Shown here one piece after another: positions 1 through 6,275 of a DNA stretch of 9,602 bases. A program made the translations under genes and the position numbers. Every line of letters starts with the position of its first letter. Within the stretch, counting starts at the first letter, position 1. Under the pieces are notes generated by a model, which was given only the letters and a program-made list of their open reading frames with translations, searched no databases and was not told where the DNA came from. The stretch comes from Betaproteobacteria bacterium (lineage in GTDB: Bacteria > Pseudomonadota > Gammaproteobacteria > Burkholderiales > SG8-41), in contig JAIOOZ010000278.1 of NCBI GenBank assembly GCA_021414185.1, positions 1 to 9,602 of the forward strand. Reading direction: 5' to 3'.

Positions 1-1218
1 CGCCTGCGCGAGCTGCTGGATCGCGAGTTCACGCGTCGCGGCATGTACGATCACCTTGGCGATCATCGGGTCGTAATGCGGCGTCACGTCGCGGCCTTCC
101 GCGTAGCCGGTCTCGACGCGTATCCCTTTGTCTTCGGGCGGACGGAATACCGTGAGCTTGCCGGGCGAAGGGAAAAAATTCTTCGGGTCTTCGGCGTATA
201 CGCGCGCCTGTATCGCATGGCCGTTGATCGCCAGCTTGGCTGGCAGGATGTCAGTCAATTTCTCGCCAGCGGAAGAGCGGATTTGTGCTTTCACGAGATC
301 AACACCCGTCACTTCTTCGGTCACGCCGTGCTCGACCTGCAAACGTGTATTCATTTCCAGGAAGTTGAACGAGCCGTCGGCGCTCATCAGCATTTCGACG
401 GTGCCGATATTGTCGTAGCCCATTTCCTTGATGATGGCCGCGATCTGATCGGCGACCGCATTCACTTTCGAGCGGTCGAGCGCGGGGCCCGGCGCCTCTT
501 CGATGACCTTCTGGTTGCGGCGCTGCACCGAGCAATCGCGCTCGAACAAATGCACGGCATTGCCGTGCTGGTCGCCGAGTACCTGGAATTCAACGTGGCG
601 CGGCCGCTCGAACAGGCGCTCGAGATAAACTTCCGCATTGCCGAAACCGCGGCTCGCCATCGAACGCGAACGCTCGACGACGGCGAGCAATTCACTTTCG
701 TCTTTCGCCGGCAGCATGCCGATGCCGCCGCCGCCGCCCGCGGGTTTGACCAGTACCGGATAGCCGATTTTGCGCGCCGCTGCCATTATGGCTTCCGGTT
801 CCATCGGCAGGACATCCGAACCTTTGGACATCGGCATGCCGTACTTCGCCGCGATTTCACGGGCGCGCGTCTTGTGCCCCATGGCATCTATCCATTTGGG
901 TGACGGACCGATGAAGTGCACGCCGGCGTCCTGCACTTTTTGCGCGAACTCAGCGTTTTCCGACAGAAAGCCGTAACCGGGATGCATGCCGTCGACGCCC
1001 GCGCGCTTGAATACATCGAGCAGCAGGTCCTGGTTGAGATAGCTGTCGCGCGCGGGTGCTGCACCTATGGCATAAGTTTCGCTGGCCATTTCGAGGTAAG
1101 GCGCACCGTAGTCGGCTTCGGAGTAGACGGCGACAGATTTGATGCGCATTTCATGCAACGCGCGCAGCACCCGGGCGGCGACAGCGCCGCGGTTCGCGAC
1201 AATTACTTTGTTAAACAT
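1..1218 (-). CDS. Biotin carboxylase subunit of an acyl-CoA carboxylase (C-terminus beyond the left edge)
   Basis: This is the ATP-grasp subunit that carboxylates the biotin on a carrier protein using ATP and bicarbonate. The frame is open for 406 codons from ATG 1218 to base 1 with no stop. It starts MFNKVIVANRG. HPGYGFLSEN lies at residues 79-88, the glycine-rich ATP loop (GGGGGIGM) at 161-168, ERDCSVQRRNQK at 226-237, and EMNTRLQVEH with the catalytic-loop Arg292 at 288-297. YDPMIAKVI at 382-390 belongs to the C-terminal biotin carboxylase domain. A GAAAGG ribosome site lies 5 bases before the ATG. Three signature positions differ from the usual family pattern: NRGA for NRGE, Ile166 for Arg/Lys in the glycine loop, and HGVTE for HPVTE. 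Whether a carrier domain is fused at the end cannot be seen, but the stand-alone carrier at 8990-8769 suggests a short, carrier-less type. It is the last gene visible in the minus-strand operon, 122 bp after CT1. The family call is secure; the acyl-CoA substrate is unknown. Confidence 0.95.
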   Translation of the reverse strand, partial: MFNKVIVANRGAVAARVLRALHEMRIKSVAVYSEADYGAPYLEMASETYAIGAAPARDSYLNQDLLLDVFKRAGVDGMHPGYGFLSENAEFAQKVQDAGVHFIGPSPKWIDAMGHKTRAREIAAKYGMPMSKGSDVLPMEPEAIMAAARKIGYPVLVKPAGGGGGIGMLPAKDESELLAVVERSRSMASRGFGNAEVYLERLFERPRHVEFQVLGDQHGNAVHLFERDCSVQRRNQKVIEEAPGPALDRSKVNAVADQIAAIIKEMGYDNIGTVEMLMSADGSFNFLEMNTRLQVEHGVTEEVTGVDLVKAQIRSSAGEKLTDILPAKLAINGHAIQARVYAEDPKNFFPSPGKLTVFRPPEDKGIRVETGYAEGRDVTPHYDPMIAKVIVHAATRELAIQQLAQA

Positions 1219-1230
1219 TAAAACCTTTCA

Positions 1231-1341
1231 GCCACGGAGGGCACAGAGAACACTGAGAACACTGAGAACACAGAGTTAAAAAGCTCTGGAAACAAAAACG
1301 TCTTTCTCTGTGACCTCTGTGTTCTCTGTGTTCTCTGTGGC
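1231..1341. repeat. Inverted array of 9-bp repeats (large intergenic hairpin)
   Basis: The left arm (1231-1275) is five 9-bp units of the form AACAC(A/T)GAG, the first being a GCCACGGAG variant. The right arm (about 1306-1341) is four such units in the opposite orientation, again ending in GCCAC. The central spacer is about 30 bp. The two arms pair almost throughout, so the transcript between CT1 and the biotin carboxylase could form a long hairpin just ahead of the latter's ribosome site. The right arm begins exactly at the TAG used as the CT1 stop. Similar CACAGAG-unit palindromes are, from memory, dispersed intergenic repeats in environmental proteobacteria; that link is not tested here. 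Confidence 0.85.
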
Positions 1342-2843
1342 TAAGCCTTTAGTAACTCGTCGGCCAGGTGCGCATCAAATGCTGGCCGACACCTTTGGTC
1401 ATGCGTAATTTGTAGACTTCGAGCATGCGTATCAGATAGTCGCGCGTCTCCGTCGGGCGAATCAGAACCCTGCTCGATTTCGGCAAGCCGCGCAGGATAA
1501 TCCGCATCGCCCGGTTTAACGCCATGTACGATGGTGGTAGCGAACTCCGGGCTCATGAAACTGATTTCCGCCGTCGGCCACGCCGCGATATCGTCAGAGT
1601 GCCGGCCGCCGCCCATGCAGACGTAAGCGCGACCGTAACTTTTACGCAATATTACCGACAGCTTGGGCACCGTGACCAAAGTCATCGCGTTCATGAAATT
1701 CATGATCTTGCCCGGCGCGCCGCTTTTTTCGGCTTCGGTGCCGATCTGGAAACCCGGCGTATCGACCAGCAGCACGATGGGCACGTTGAACGAATCGCAC
1801 AGCACCAGAAAATCGACGATCTTGCGGCAGGCATCGGCGTCGAGCGCGCCGCCGCGATGCAACGGATTGTTGGCGACTATGCCGACGCTTTTGCCGCCGA
1901 GGCGCGCCAGCGAAACTGTCGCGCTCTTGCCGAAGCGCGGCTTCAATTCGAACATCGAGTCCTTGTCGACCAGTGCCTTGATCACGCGCTTCATGTCGTA
2001 CACCTGGGTGCGCTTCTCGGGCACGATGGAAAACACGTCTTTCATGTCGGCGCCGGAACCCGCTGGCACCGGCGCGTCCGGCGGCGCTTCACGATGATGA
2101 CTCGGCAGGTAGGAAAGGAACCTCTTGATAGCAGCGAACATTTCCTCTTCGGTATCGACGACCTGGTCGATGAGACCGGTGATTTCGGCGTGCATACGCC
2201 AGCCGCCCAGCGCTTCGAGGTCGACTTTTTCGTTGAGCGCCATTTCAATCAGACGCGGGCTCGATACTGCCATCGTCGCGCCCTTCTGCATCACGGCAAA
2301 ATCGGCCAGGCACGCAAGCCACGCCGACGAGCCGAACGACGGGCCGACGACCGCGGTGGCAAGCGGGGTTTCGCGCGTACGGCGGAACTGGGTGTTGTCG
2401 TTGCCGAGCAAGAGCCCCATGCCGCGCGCGCCCATCGCATCAGGCAGGCGTGCGCCCGTCGATTCTCCGACGACCACGAGCGGCATACCGCGCTCGGTCG
2501 CGGTGCGTTTCATGTGGCCGACCTTTTTGCCGTTGGTGGCGCTCGTTGAAGCGCCCTTCACGGTGAAATCGTTGACGACGACCGCCACGTCGCGACCGTC
2601 TATACGCGCGAAGCCGGCAATCTTGCCGTCAGTCTGTGTTTCCGCTTCCTGCTCCGGATACACACCCGACGCACCGAACAGACCCGATTCGATAAAGCTG
2701 CCGGCATCGACCAGTGCCGCGATGCGCTCGCGCGCATTCAACTGTCCGGCTTTTTTGCGCCGCGCCAGTTTGTCCGCGCCGCCCATGCCAAGCGCCCGGG
2801 CGCGCCGCGCTTCGTATTCCTCGAGTAGTTTTTCAAATGCCAT
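1341..2843 (-). CDS. Acyl-CoA carboxylase carboxyltransferase subunit CT1, with frameshifted C-terminus
   Basis: This biotin-dependent carboxyltransferase would move CO2 between carboxybiotin and an acyl-CoA. It starts at ATG 2843, with AGGA 7 bases upstream. The open frame is 500 codons and covers both crotonase-fold halves. The N-terminal half has the acyl-CoA/oxyanion motif GESTGARLPDAMGARG at 126-141. The C-terminal half has GIVANNP at 321-327, a GG pair at 331-332, LLVDTPGFQIG at 358-368 and RKSYGRAYVCMGGG at 400-413. Family sequence continues to about residue 459 (AEIEQG). After that the frame reads unrelated sequence to a TAG at 1341-1343. The expected family ending (IRPTETRDYLIRML... 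to WPTSY) is encoded one frame over and stops at 1349. About 14 codons before it also appear missing. The gene is therefore either damaged or affected by a sequence or assembly error. It lies 118 bp after Bug protein 1 and before the biotin carboxylase. Its family is secure; its substrate is unknown. Confidence 0.9.
   Translation of the reverse strand: MAFEKLLEEYEARRARALGMGGADKLARRKKAGQLNARERIAALVDAGSFIESGLFGASGVYPEQEAETQTDGKIAGFARIDGRDVAVVVNDFTVKGASTSATNGKKVGHMKRTATERGMPLVVVGESTGARLPDAMGARGMGLLLGNDNTQFRRTRETPLATAVVGPSFGSSAWLACLADFAVMQKGATMAVSSPRLIEMALNEKVDLEALGGWRMHAEITGLIDQVVDTEEEMFAAIKRFLSYLPSHHREAPPDAPVPAGSGADMKDVFSIVPEKRTQVYDMKRVIKALVDKDSMFELKPRFGKSATVSLARLGGKSVGIVANNPLHRGGALDADACRKIVDFLVLCDSFNVPIVLLVDTPGFQIGTEAEKSGAPGKIMNFMNAMTLVTVPKLSVILRKSYGRAYVCMGGGRHSDDIAAWPTAEISFMSPEFATTIVHGVKPGDADYPARLAEIEQGSDSPDGDARLSDTHARSLQITHDQRCRPAFDAHLADELLKA
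1349..1468 (-). other. Out-of-frame remnant: normal C-terminus of CT1
   Basis: Forty codons read VLIRPTETRDYLIRMLEVYK followed by LRMTKGVGQHLMRTWPTSY and a TAA at 1351-1349. This is the usual end of long (about 510-residue) carboxyltransferases, with the DPRETR-like motif (here RPTETR) and terminal WPTSY. It overlaps the 3' end of the CT1 frame but is in a different phase, and has no start or ribosome site of its own. It is best read as the displaced 3' end of the same gene. The TAA lies 5 bp inside the CT1 side of the repeat-array boundary (the TAG at 1341-1343), so the ancestral gene ended before the repeat. Confidence 0.85.
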
Positions 2844-2873
2844 AGTCTGGTCCTGGTTGAATTTTTACGGTTG

Positions 2874-2904
2874 CATGCCGGCGCCGCAAATTGCCGGCGG
2901 CATG
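2874..2904. repeat. GC-rich imperfect inverted repeat between Bug protein 1 and CT1
   Basis: CATGCCGGCGCC (2874-2885) and GCCGGCGGCATG (2893-2904) can pair at 10 of 12 positions around a 7-base loop. It lies in the 118-bp gap between the stop of Bug protein 1 and the CT1 start, about 30 bases ahead of CT1. No U-run follows on either strand, so it is not a standard intrinsic terminator. It may be a REP-like element or an mRNA-stabilising or processing hairpin. The rest of this gap holds nothing else recognisable. Confidence 0.45.
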
Positions 2905-2961
2905 GCGGCCGTGTGATCAGGCGCGAAGGCGTTTTTAATGACGTTCGGAGTAAGCACGCAG

Positions 2962-4026
2962 TCAATCTTTCGCAATGCCAAGGTCGGTCAGCGTCTGTTT
3001 CCACGCCCCGTAGTGGGCATCGTAATACTTAAGGGCCTCGCGGCGGGGCATGAAATTGGCCGTCCAATAATGTCGTTCCAGCAACGCCATATAGTCGGCA
3101 GAGCGCTGCAGTTGCGAAAGCGCGCGTTCCCAGTATGCAATCTGCTCGTCGGACAGCCCTCGCGGGCCCATGACTCCCTGCGTAGCGACGAGTTGCACGT
3201 CAATTCCCTGCTCTTTCCAGGTGGGAATCTCCGCGAGCGCACCGCCAAGCCGCGCTGGGGAGCTGATTGCAATGATCCGCAGCTTGCCGGCAGCCATTAA
3301 CGTCACCAGGTTGGACGTTGTGCTGGCAACCAGATCCAGATCGCCGCTCAACATTCCGGTCACCGACTCGGACGATGACTTGTAGGCAACCGCCCCCAGT
3401 TTTTTCAGGTCGACGCCGGCCGCCTTTACGGGCAGCGCGATACCAATGTGCACATGGTTCCCGATCGCTGCCGCAACGCCAACCGATAAGCGCGTATCGG
3501 TTTTTTTGAGGCGATCGATCAGGTCGGCCGCCGTTCGTATTGGCGAATCGTTACGGACCGCAACCGCCACATAGTCGTTGAAAAGTACCGCGAGCGGTGT
3601 GAAATCAGAGTAAGTTTGTTTCAGTTGCCCGGTAATCCTGCTGGTCAGCAGGGTCGGCGCTATTGTTGCCACCACTGTCGCATCCCCGACCCGTTGGTCG
3701 AGATACGCATTCATTAGTGCACCCCCGCCACCTGCCTTGTTCAGCACGATGATGGGCTGGGTGACAATTTTTTGGCTCTCCATGGTTTGCTTGATGACCC
3801 GCGCCGCAGTATCCAGCGCCGCGCCGGCGCCGGCGGGAACGATATATTCGATCGGCTTCGATGGTTGCCAGGCAGTTGGCGGCGGGCTGGCGCACAGCGC
3901 GCCCGCGCTGTAGGCCCACGCCATAAAGCACGCGGCGCTCAGCAATAATGCGGGCCCGCGGCAAAACAGGGCTGGCGTGCCAATGCAACGCCCCGCGCAG
4001 TCAGCAGGTAATTGCCTGGAGGCCAT
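2962..4026 (-). CDS. Bug/TctC-family periplasmic solute-binding protein 1
   Basis: This is an extracytoplasmic substrate-binding protein of the tripartite tricarboxylate transporter (Bug/TctC) family, which typically captures carboxylic acids in the periplasm. With the ATG at 4026 it is 354 residues. Residues about 24-46 are a hydrophobic signal segment ending AGALCA, with a cleavage site probably near 43-46; the 23-residue stretch before it is long for a signal peptide. Mature features are IEYIVPAGAGAALDTAAR, VLNKAGGGGALMNAYL, DFTPLAVLFNDYVAVAV, GNHVHIGIA and PTWKEQGIDV, all typical of the family. A GTG at 4068, overlapping the preceding gene by 13 bases, is also open. I prefer 4026 because GAGGGG lies 4 bases upstream. 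It is strikingly similar to Bug protein 2 (32 of 53 residues identical by hand count from the GNH block on). No TctA or TctB gene is in the window. Its ligand is unknown. Confidence 0.9.
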   Translation of the reverse strand: MASRQLPADCAGRCIGTPALFCRGPALLLSAACFMAWAYSAGALCASPPPTAWQPSKPIEYIVPAGAGAALDTAARVIKQTMESQKIVTQPIIVLNKAGGGGALMNAYLDQRVGDATVVATIAPTLLTSRITGQLKQTYSDFTPLAVLFNDYVAVAVRNDSPIRTAADLIDRLKKTDTRLSVGVAAAIGNHVHIGIALPVKAAGVDLKKLGAVAYKSSSESVTGMLSGDLDLVASTTSNLVTLMAAGKLRIIAISSPARLGGALAEIPTWKEQGIDVQLVATQGVMGPRGLSDEQIAYWERALSQLQRSADYMALLERHYWTANFMPRREALKYYDAHYGAWKQTLTDLGIAKD

Positions 4027-4030
4027 ACAT

Positions 4031-4036
4031 CCCCTC
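4031..4036 (-). promoter_or_regulatory. Ribosome binding site deciding the Bug protein 1 start
   Basis: The minus strand reads GAGGGG here, 4 bases before ATG 4026. It lies in the 29-bp gap after the CoA-transferase stop (4058-4056). The alternative GTG at 4068 lies inside the CoA-transferase gene and lacks a comparable site, which favours the ATG. Confidence 0.6.
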
Positions 4037-4055
4037 ACGTCAATAGAGCCGGTTT

Positions 4056-5267
4056 TCACGAGTCGCACAGAATGACGTGGTCGCGGGCGAGTTCGTCGAT
4101 TTCTTGCGGCGTGATGCCGGCCTCGCCCAGCACGGCGCGCGTATCGCGACCGAGACGCCCGCCGCTGCGGCTGATGCGGCCCGGCGTCAAGGACAGCTTG
4201 GGCACGCAGCCGACCAGCTTGACCGAACCCAGTTCGTCGTCTGGCGTCTCAACAATCATGTCGCGCGCGCGAAACTGCGCATCTGCGAAAATATCGGCGA
4301 CCGTATTGATGCGCGCGGCGGGCACATCGGCATTCGCGAGAATGCGCTCGATTTCCGCAATCTCATGCGCTGCCGTCCAGGCCGTTACGACCGCGTCGAT
4401 GTCGGCGATGTGCTTGCCGCGCGCGAGCGCGTCGGCAAAGCGCGGGTCCGCCAGCAATTGCGGCATTCCGATCGCGTGAACAAAGCGCTTGAACACCGGG
4501 TTCTGGGCCGCCTGGATGTGGATGTAAGAGCTGTCCCGCGTTGGATAGAGATTGTTGGGTGCACTGCCAGCGAGGCCCGACCCTGTACGGTTCGCGACGA
4601 TTCCCAGTTTGTCGAATGCAGGGACATGCGGCTCAAGCAGGCTGAACGCACATTCGGCGAGCGCCGCATCTACGCACTGGCCGCGACCGGTGCGCTCGCG
4701 ATAGTTCAGCGCCATCATGGCCCCCAACGCGGCGTAAAGGCCGGTAATATAATCGGTAAGGGCAATCGAGACGCGCGCTGGCGGCCGGTCGGGGTCGCCG
4801 GTCAGGTGCCGCAGGCCGCTTGCCGCTTCGGCGATCACGCCATAGCCGGGACGCTGGCTGTAGGGGCCGGTCTGCCCGAACCCGCTGATCCGCACCATGA
4901 TGATATCCGGCCGGACTGCGGCGAGATCCGCGTAACCGAGGCCCCATTTCTCGAGCCCGCCCGGACGAAAGTTTTCAATCACGATGTCGCATTTGGCAGC
5001 GAGTCTGCGCGCGATGCTCTGGCCGCGGGGCGTACGCAAATCGAGCGCGACAAGATCCTTATTGCGCAATATGCTCGCCGCATACAGCGATTTCCCGCGG
5101 TGATGGCGGCCCGCGGCGCGAATCGCATCGCCTTCGAGCGGCTCGATCTTGGTTACCTCGGCGCCGAAGTCGGCGAACAGGCGCCCGCAAAACGGGCCCG
5201 CCACGGTCGAACCGAGCTCGAGCACTCGATACCCCGCCAGCGGTCCGCCTGTCGCACCGGTCTGCAC
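4056..5267 (-). CDS. Class III (CaiB/BaiF/formyl-CoA transferase type) CoA-transferase
   Basis: It would transfer CoA from an acyl-CoA donor to a carboxylic acid in the cytoplasm through an aspartyl-CoA mixed anhydride. It is 403 residues, the normal length for the family. The N-terminus GYRVLELGSTVAGPFCGRLFADFGAEVTKIEP (12-43) is the hallmark Rossmann-like CoA-binding region. LRNKDLVALDLRTPRG (67-82), DIVIENFRPGGLEKWGLGY (94-112) and RISGFGQTGPYSQRPGYG (126-143) follow. Asp172 in IALTDYITGLYA matches the catalytic Asp (Asp169 in formyl-CoA transferase). The start is GTG 5267, whose first base is the last base of the Bug protein 2 stop (TAGTG); there is no strong ribosome site, so translational coupling is likely. 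Its place between two Bug proteins suggests it activates an imported acid. Family call secure; substrate pair unknown. Confidence 0.94.
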   Translation of the reverse strand: MQTGATGGPLAGYRVLELGSTVAGPFCGRLFADFGAEVTKIEPLEGDAIRAAGRHHRGKSLYAASILRNKDLVALDLRTPRGQSIARRLAAKCDIVIENFRPGGLEKWGLGYADLAAVRPDIIMVRISGFGQTGPYSQRPGYGVIAEAASGLRHLTGDPDRPPARVSIALTDYITGLYAALGAMMALNYRERTGRGQCVDAALAECAFSLLEPHVPAFDKLGIVANRTGSGLAGSAPNNLYPTRDSSYIHIQAAQNPVFKRFVHAIGMPQLLADPRFADALARGKHIADIDAVVTAWTAAHEIAEIERILANADVPAARINTVADIFADAQFRARDMIVETPDDELGSVKLVGCVPKLSLTPGRISRSGGRLGRDTRAVLGEAGITPQEIDELARDHVILCDS

Positions 5268-6247
5268 TATTGCCGCACCAGGCCCAACTCGCCGAGCACG
5301 GCTTTCATCTCGGCGTATTCGCGTTCGTAGTAACGCGCCGTGTCCTGGCTGTTGCGGTAATTGCTCTGCCAGTTACTGGCCTCAAGTTCCTTTTTCCACT
5401 CATCGCTCTGCGATAACCTGAGAAATGCGTTTTCCCAGAACGCGAGTTGCGGGGCAGCCAGGCCTTTCGGCCCGATAGCACCCTGCGACGCGTTAAATTC
5501 GATATTCACGCCCTGCTCTTTCCAGGTGGCAACGCCCGCGAGCGGCCCGCTCAGCCGGGTCGCCGACGTAATCGCAATCACGCGTATCTTGCCCGCCAGC
5601 AACTGTCCCAGCACGTTGGGCGTGGTCGAAGAAACGACGTCGATATGACCGCCGAGCAGCGCGGCCACGGAGTCGCCCGACGATTTGAAAGCGACGACTT
5701 TGAGTTTCTTGATGTCCACGCCTGCGGTTTTGAGCGGCTTGGCAATGCCAACGTGAATGTGATTGCCGAGCGCGCTGGCGACCGCGATGCTGAGCGATGA
5801 CGGATCTTTGCGCAGGCGCTCAATCATGTCCTGCACGTTCTTGATTGGCGAATCGGCCCGCACCGATACCGTAATGTATTCGTCGAACAGGAGCGCGATC
5901 GGCGTGAAATCCGTATAAGAGAGCGGGCTCATGCCTATGATCTTGTTGGTCAGTATCGTATACGGGGCGATCGACACATAATGGCCGTCGCCCGCGTGCT
6001 GGTTGATGTAGTTCCACGCGATCGTGTTGCCGCCGCCCGGCTTGTTGACTACGCTCGAGGTGACTTCGAGTATTTTTTTGTCCTGCCATATTCTTTGCAC
6101 CGTGCGGTTGGCCTTGTCCACAGCGCCGCCGGCGGCGGTACCCGAAATAATCTCGACGTTGCGTTCCGGCTTCCACGCGGATTGCGCGCAGGCGCTTCCC
6201 GCCAACAGCAAAAGTGCAAGAGCCGGCAATAAATTCGTCCGCCGCAT
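5267..6247 (-). CDS. Bug/TctC-family periplasmic solute-binding protein 2
   Basis: This is a second extracytoplasmic binding protein of the tripartite tricarboxylate transporter family, 326 residues long, the usual size. It has a clear signal peptide: RR at 2-3, a leucine-rich core at 6-16, and a signal peptidase I site after SACA (residue 21). Mature landmarks are SGTAAGGAVDKANR, VVNKPGGGNTIAWNYI, YTDFTPIALLFDEYITVSV, GNHIHVGIAKPLKTAGVDIK and ATWKEQGVNIEF. The ATG at 6247 has a strong GGAGG 7 bases upstream (6259-6255). It begins 28 bp after CT2 and overlaps the CoA-transferase start by one base, so it belongs to the same transcript. It aligns without gaps to Bug protein 1 over most of its C-terminal half, indicating duplication. 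Its ligand, presumably the acid handled by the neighbouring enzymes, is inferred only from context. Confidence 0.94.
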   Translation of the reverse strand: MRRTNLLPALALLLLAGSACAQSAWKPERNVEIISGTAAGGAVDKANRTVQRIWQDKKILEVTSSVVNKPGGGNTIAWNYINQHAGDGHYVSIAPYTILTNKIIGMSPLSYTDFTPIALLFDEYITVSVRADSPIKNVQDMIERLRKDPSSLSIAVASALGNHIHVGIAKPLKTAGVDIKKLKVVAFKSSGDSVAALLGGHIDVVSSTTPNVLGQLLAGKIRVIAITSATRLSGPLAGVATWKEQGVNIEFNASQGAIGPKGLAAPQLAFWENAFLRLSQSDEWKKELEASNWQSNYRNSQDTARYYEREYAEMKAVLGELGLVRQ

Positions 6248-6275
6248 TTCAATTCCTCCGATGTTGCAATTATGG

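Noticed and set aside
1231..1341. CRISPR-like array or direct protein-coding repeat
   Set aside because: Units are 9 bp with no spacers and occur in inverted arms; there is no cas gene or open frame of note.
4027..4068. GTG 4068 as the start of Bug protein 1
   Set aside because: It would add 14 residues before an already long pre-signal region and lacks a ribosome site, whereas ATG 4026 has GAGGGG.
4077..5330. A 417-codon open frame on the plus strand, and a similar 341-codon one at 1524-2549
   Set aside because: Both are antisense to strongly conserved genes, rich in Arg/Ala/His with no recognisable domain, and are the usual mirror frames of GC-rich coding DNA.
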